A DNA stretch of 64,000 nucleotides from Sarcomyxa edulis (taxonomy: Eukaryota > Basidiomycota > Agaricomycetes > Agaricales > Mycenaceae), in assembly GCA_009761415.1 (NCBI GenBank), contig QUOL01000021.1, positions 1 to 64,000 of the forward strand, given 5' to 3'. The notes below the pieces were generated by a model, which did no database searches, had not been told where the DNA came from, and saw only the letters and a list, made by a program, of their open reading frames with translations. A program made the translations under genes and the position numbers. Shown here one piece after another: positions 61,724 to 64,000 of this stretch. Every line of letters begins with the position of its first letter. Within the stretch, counting starts at the first letter, position 1.

Positions 61724-61812
61724 GGCCCTAACTGCCAAACGCCTAACGTCCGAGCTTTGCGGTTGGCGGCTGATTCCCATCTTCAGTCTCACGGCTCCAT
61801 CCCAGTGTCAGA
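61724..61812 (+). repeat. Diverged relic 1 of telomere-like tract plus core box
   Basis: CCCTAACTGCCAAACGCCTAACG is degenerate telomere-like text. It is followed by GTCCGAGCTTTGCGG, TTGGCGGCTGATTCCCAT and CACGGCTCCATCCCAG. The order and spacing match the M monomer (CTAACGTCCCAGCT, then GTAGCGGCTGATTCCGAT, then AACGGCTTCATCCC). Confidence 0.72.
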
Positions 61813-61886
61813 GTCCTACGCGCGTTTGTTCCCTCGACGTCCACCGTTCAGATCACCACCATTCTCAACTCACCCGTCTTGTCTTT

Positions 61887-61985
61887 TCTTTTTTTATGAT
61901 CCTCAACCCGAACTGCTAACTACCGAGAACCTAACTGCCAAACTCCTAACGTCCGAGCTCTGCGGTCGGCGGCCGATAGCTATCT
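61887..61985 (+). repeat. Diverged relic 2 of T-run, telomere-like tract and core box
   Basis: A T7 run, ATGATCCTCAACCCG, AACTGCTAACTACCG, CTAACGTCCGAGCT and GCGGTCGGCGGCCGAT follow the same order as in M (T9, ATATGATCCTCAACCC, CTAAC words, core). Spacing to relic 1 is about 200 bp, so these may be two short, old units in tandem. Confidence 0.72.
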
Positions 61986-62656
61986 TCTACTCTGGTGCTG
62001 GGACTCGTCAGCTCGTTCCGTCTTTGTATCTCTTCTGCGTCGTCAAACTCGCGTTTTTGGCCGTTTCACTCCTCGACTTGTTTCCCATGGTCGACGGTTC
62101 CAGATGACAAGTCAAACTCGACTCATCGTTGGGTGAACCTTTGGAGCGTTTGGTCTCACTCAGTTTCAAGTCCCGACCCTATGCCTTTGTACGTCAAGAA
62201 CGTCAGCGTCGGATCCGGTAGATGTCCGTCCGTCCTTGGCTCAACTCGACAACGCCTAGGCTCAAGTCACAACTCTGTATCCTCCGTCGCACTCACTTTC
62301 CAACTTGCCTTGGGCCGTCAACTCGTCACCACCGGTTTCTCTCCAAGTCGCAACACGTCAAATCCTCTTGGACGCAGGGATCTCTGTCCGTGAACGCAAC
62401 ACCATCGGAGCTAGAAATCATCTCGCCACAACCCGTACATGTTCGAAACTCAACACGCATCGTCTCTCTCACCGTCTTGAAATTGATGTCAGCTATGTTG
62501 TATGAATGAACTCCTTTTCCTACACTGGTGCTGGCGACGGTGTTTTTGTGAGTGTCTTTGTAGCAATGCATATGACAATGAACTGGCATTACATGTTGGA
62601 ACTGAAGGTACGTAAAGTAAGATAGAGCACCGTGAAATCAAGATGTCGTCACACAA
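61986..62656. other. No gene recognised
   Basis: Overlapping frames of 66-132 codons are open on the plus strand (for example 61995-62393) without any domain I recognise. The text could be further decayed element sequence, given words such as GTCAAACTCGCGTTTTTGG and CATGGTCGACGGTTCC. I would not call a gene here. Confidence 0.4.
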
Positions 62657-62964
62657 AGTTTATATGTCTGAAATGTAGCAGATATAAAAATTGCTAGAGC
62701 GGTTCTCCAAGCATCACTTTACTGACGCATAACAGATTGTGCAGGCGTAATATGGGATATGAGATTATATTTGTACGACTATATATGACGGTGAACATGT
62801 ATGCAGACTGAGACTCAAACAGTCAGGTGGTTGAACCAAGTCTATATGTGTGAGAATGAGCAGATATATGAAGCCAAGATAGATGGAGTAGAGATTGGTT
62901 TCTACAAGAGTGATACAGTGTAGGTGCAGTTTTGAGTCTATATGTGTGAGAGTTGGCAGATATA
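62657..62964 (+). repeat. Three 30-bp repeats (AGTCTATATGTGTGAGA...GCAGATATA)
   Basis: Copies lie at 62657-62686, 62840-62869 and 62935-62964. The last two differ at three positions; the first is more diverged. They may be internal repeats of family Y, which ends 190 bp further on. Confidence 0.7.
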
Positions 62965-62997
62965 GAATGTACATATCTTGAGACAGAACACATCTGA

Positions 62998-63154
62998 TGG
63001 AATAGGGAATTTCAATTCCCCTTTTCCAAGAAATCACTCGTGTGTTGGAATAGGGGGCTAAATAAAGCCCTATTCCACAGATTTTTTGCCAAATTAGGCC
63101 CAATTAGGCCAAAAAAGATGGAATAGGGTACCCTATTCCAGGATCAGAAGGATA
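62998..63154 (+). mobile_element. Family Y element 3' end
   Basis: GGAATAGGG occurs at 62999, 63047 and 63120. The middle one pairs with CCCTATTCC at 63068-63076. The last forms the perfect 20-bp palindrome GGAATAGGGTACCCTATTCC (63120-63139), followed by the 15-nt tail AGGATCAGAAGGATA and then G. Palindrome length, tail length and the final ATA-G match M, while the sequence upstream is unrelated. The left limit is not visible. Confidence 0.75.
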
Positions 63155-63225
63155 GGGCGTAGCCAGGCGTAGCTTGAAACTTTCCAAGCCGGACAATGGG
63201 GCATTGTCAAATTTCCCACCCATTA
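63155..63225 (+). mobile_element. Family X 3' fragment, 71 bp
   Basis: It runs from GGGCGTAGCC through the GACAATG/CATTGTC hairpin to CCCATTA, matching the X right end. It is joined to Y by a G that is also the preceding base in intact X (ACGGGCGTAG). Confidence 0.88.
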
Positions 63226-63507
63226 GATTTTTTACTTTTCTCTCAGACACGTCTTGGTAGTCGCTTTTGCATTCTTGGATGTTCCAAATAACAAGCCAGT
63301 GTCTTATTTGGAAAATGCTCTGGCTCCTACTGTTGTGTCAAAGAACGCCCTATTCCGTCACAGGACGCCCTATTCCGTCACAAAACACCCTATTCCGTGA
63401 CATTTCGTGACTGAACACCCTATTCCGTCACCTTTTTCGTCCGTTTTGCCTTGAAATGACCTCGGGGTTAGTGGAATAGGGCGCCCTATTCCCGGATAAG
63501 AAACATA
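63226..63507 (+). mobile_element. Isolated family M 3' fragment, 282 bp
   Basis: It starts GATTTTTTACTTTT and ends with the M palindrome and tail. It has four minisatellite words instead of five (20 bp shorter) and GAACACCC in the last word. It has TAGTCGC like the long class but lacks other long-class marks. This is the only M piece I see outside the array. Confidence 0.9.
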
Positions 63508-64000
63508 GTTTTGTTTGGTTCAATAATCCCTGTATCAAGTCTCATCCAGTTGTAACTTTACCATCCAAAATTCAAGAATTCAATGTACAGCTATACATAT
63601 CCTAACTCCAATAAATATGTTGTGATTTTATCTCTTCAAATTGAATCAATTACCTAACTTCAGTGTAATACTTTCAAGCCTAACACCACTGGAATGGGAG
63701 GCAAGCACCACATGTGTGAATTCTATCTGAGATGCTTGAAAACATATTTCCTATCTTCTAGAAGTAGAGTAGAACCCTGTATATTGATGCATACATGCTT
63801 TAGTATCTGTTGCACAACTTTGTTTCAGTCTCTCCTGGAAGTTCCTGTGCCACTCAAACACAAACAGGCCCTTTGCAAGCTTGGTTGAAGCGGGCTAGCT
63901 TAATCCTTTGGGGTACGGTCAAAGGGACCTTACACCTTGAATCTGAGCCTACAAGCCTCCCCAAGCCCTCAAAAATCAGGCCAAGCCTGCCCTGACAAGT
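63508..64000. other. Unassigned flank
   Basis: It begins GTTTTGTTTGGTTC immediately after the M tail. I see no repeat of the array and no convincing gene; frames of 61-64 codons overlap. From about 63890 it becomes C-rich with AAGCCT and CAAGCC words. Confidence 0.5.

Noticed and set aside
61757..62509. Open frames of 66-132 codons on the plus strand
   Set aside because: They cover the element relics; the first begins at a non-ATG codon in the core box, and none shows a domain.
1..64000. Hammerhead ribozyme motifs, as in some Penelope-like elements
   Set aside because: I looked for CTGATGA with a paired GAAA core on both strands and saw no convincing case; a structure search would be decisive.

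Overview
This is non-coding, subtelomere-like DNA from a eukaryote. I suspect a filamentous fungus, with low confidence. The pointers are C-rich telomere-like tracts of the CCCTAA (TTAGGG) type, a fungal-looking degenerate zinc-finger gene fragment, and no dense gene content. I see no rRNA, tRNA, CRISPR array or intact protein gene. The many short open frames over the first 58.7 kb are by-products of repeat identity.

Positions 1-58710 form one head-to-tail array of a monomer I call family M. By hand count there are 58 right-hand ends and 24 full-length monomers (1369, about 1467, 1514, 1561 or 1756 bp). In order, a monomer holds a head (TGATCCGGTC), 37-bp GGGGTTA-rich repeats, 76-94-bp repeats, a CTGACA microsatellite, T9, a degenerate CCCTAAC tract, a conserved box (GTAGCGGCTGATTCCGAT), a 20-bp CCCTATTCC minisatellite, and a terminal 20-bp palindrome plus 15-nt tail. 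The right end is constant (ending ACATA). The left end is either the full head or a variable truncation. Every truncated join reads ACATA-G, and that G is also the parental base just before the truncation point. A second family, X (939 bp), occurs three times in the array and ends with its own hairpin and tail.

The array also has nested block duplications. A 14.2-kb block at 3410-17612 recurs at 35187-49391. An 8.5-kb block at 21341-29834 recurs at 47441-55934. A 3.7-kb block is present three times, and a 2.69-kb block is tandem. The right edges of these blocks coincide with constant ends and their left edges with a G.

Positions 58711-64000 are unlike the array. The array ends inside a decayed C2H2 zinc-finger gene fragment (minus strand, about 58712-59515). 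A 315-bp tandem repeat (59683-60780) follows, then a GC-richer stretch without a recognisable gene. Next come two diverged relics of the telomere-like tract plus conserved box (61.72-61.99 kb). A stack of three element ends follows (family Y, then X, then M; 62998-63507), and then unassigned flank.

My reading is that these are non-autonomous elements copied from a fixed 3' end with variable 5' loss. The chromosome end would lie to the left, as the CCCTAA polarity suggests. Terminal addition by a reverse transcriptase, as in Drosophila HeT-A or telomere-attached Penelope-like elements, fits best. Rolling-circle or break-induced copying starting at the hairpin is the main alternative. No enzyme is encoded here.
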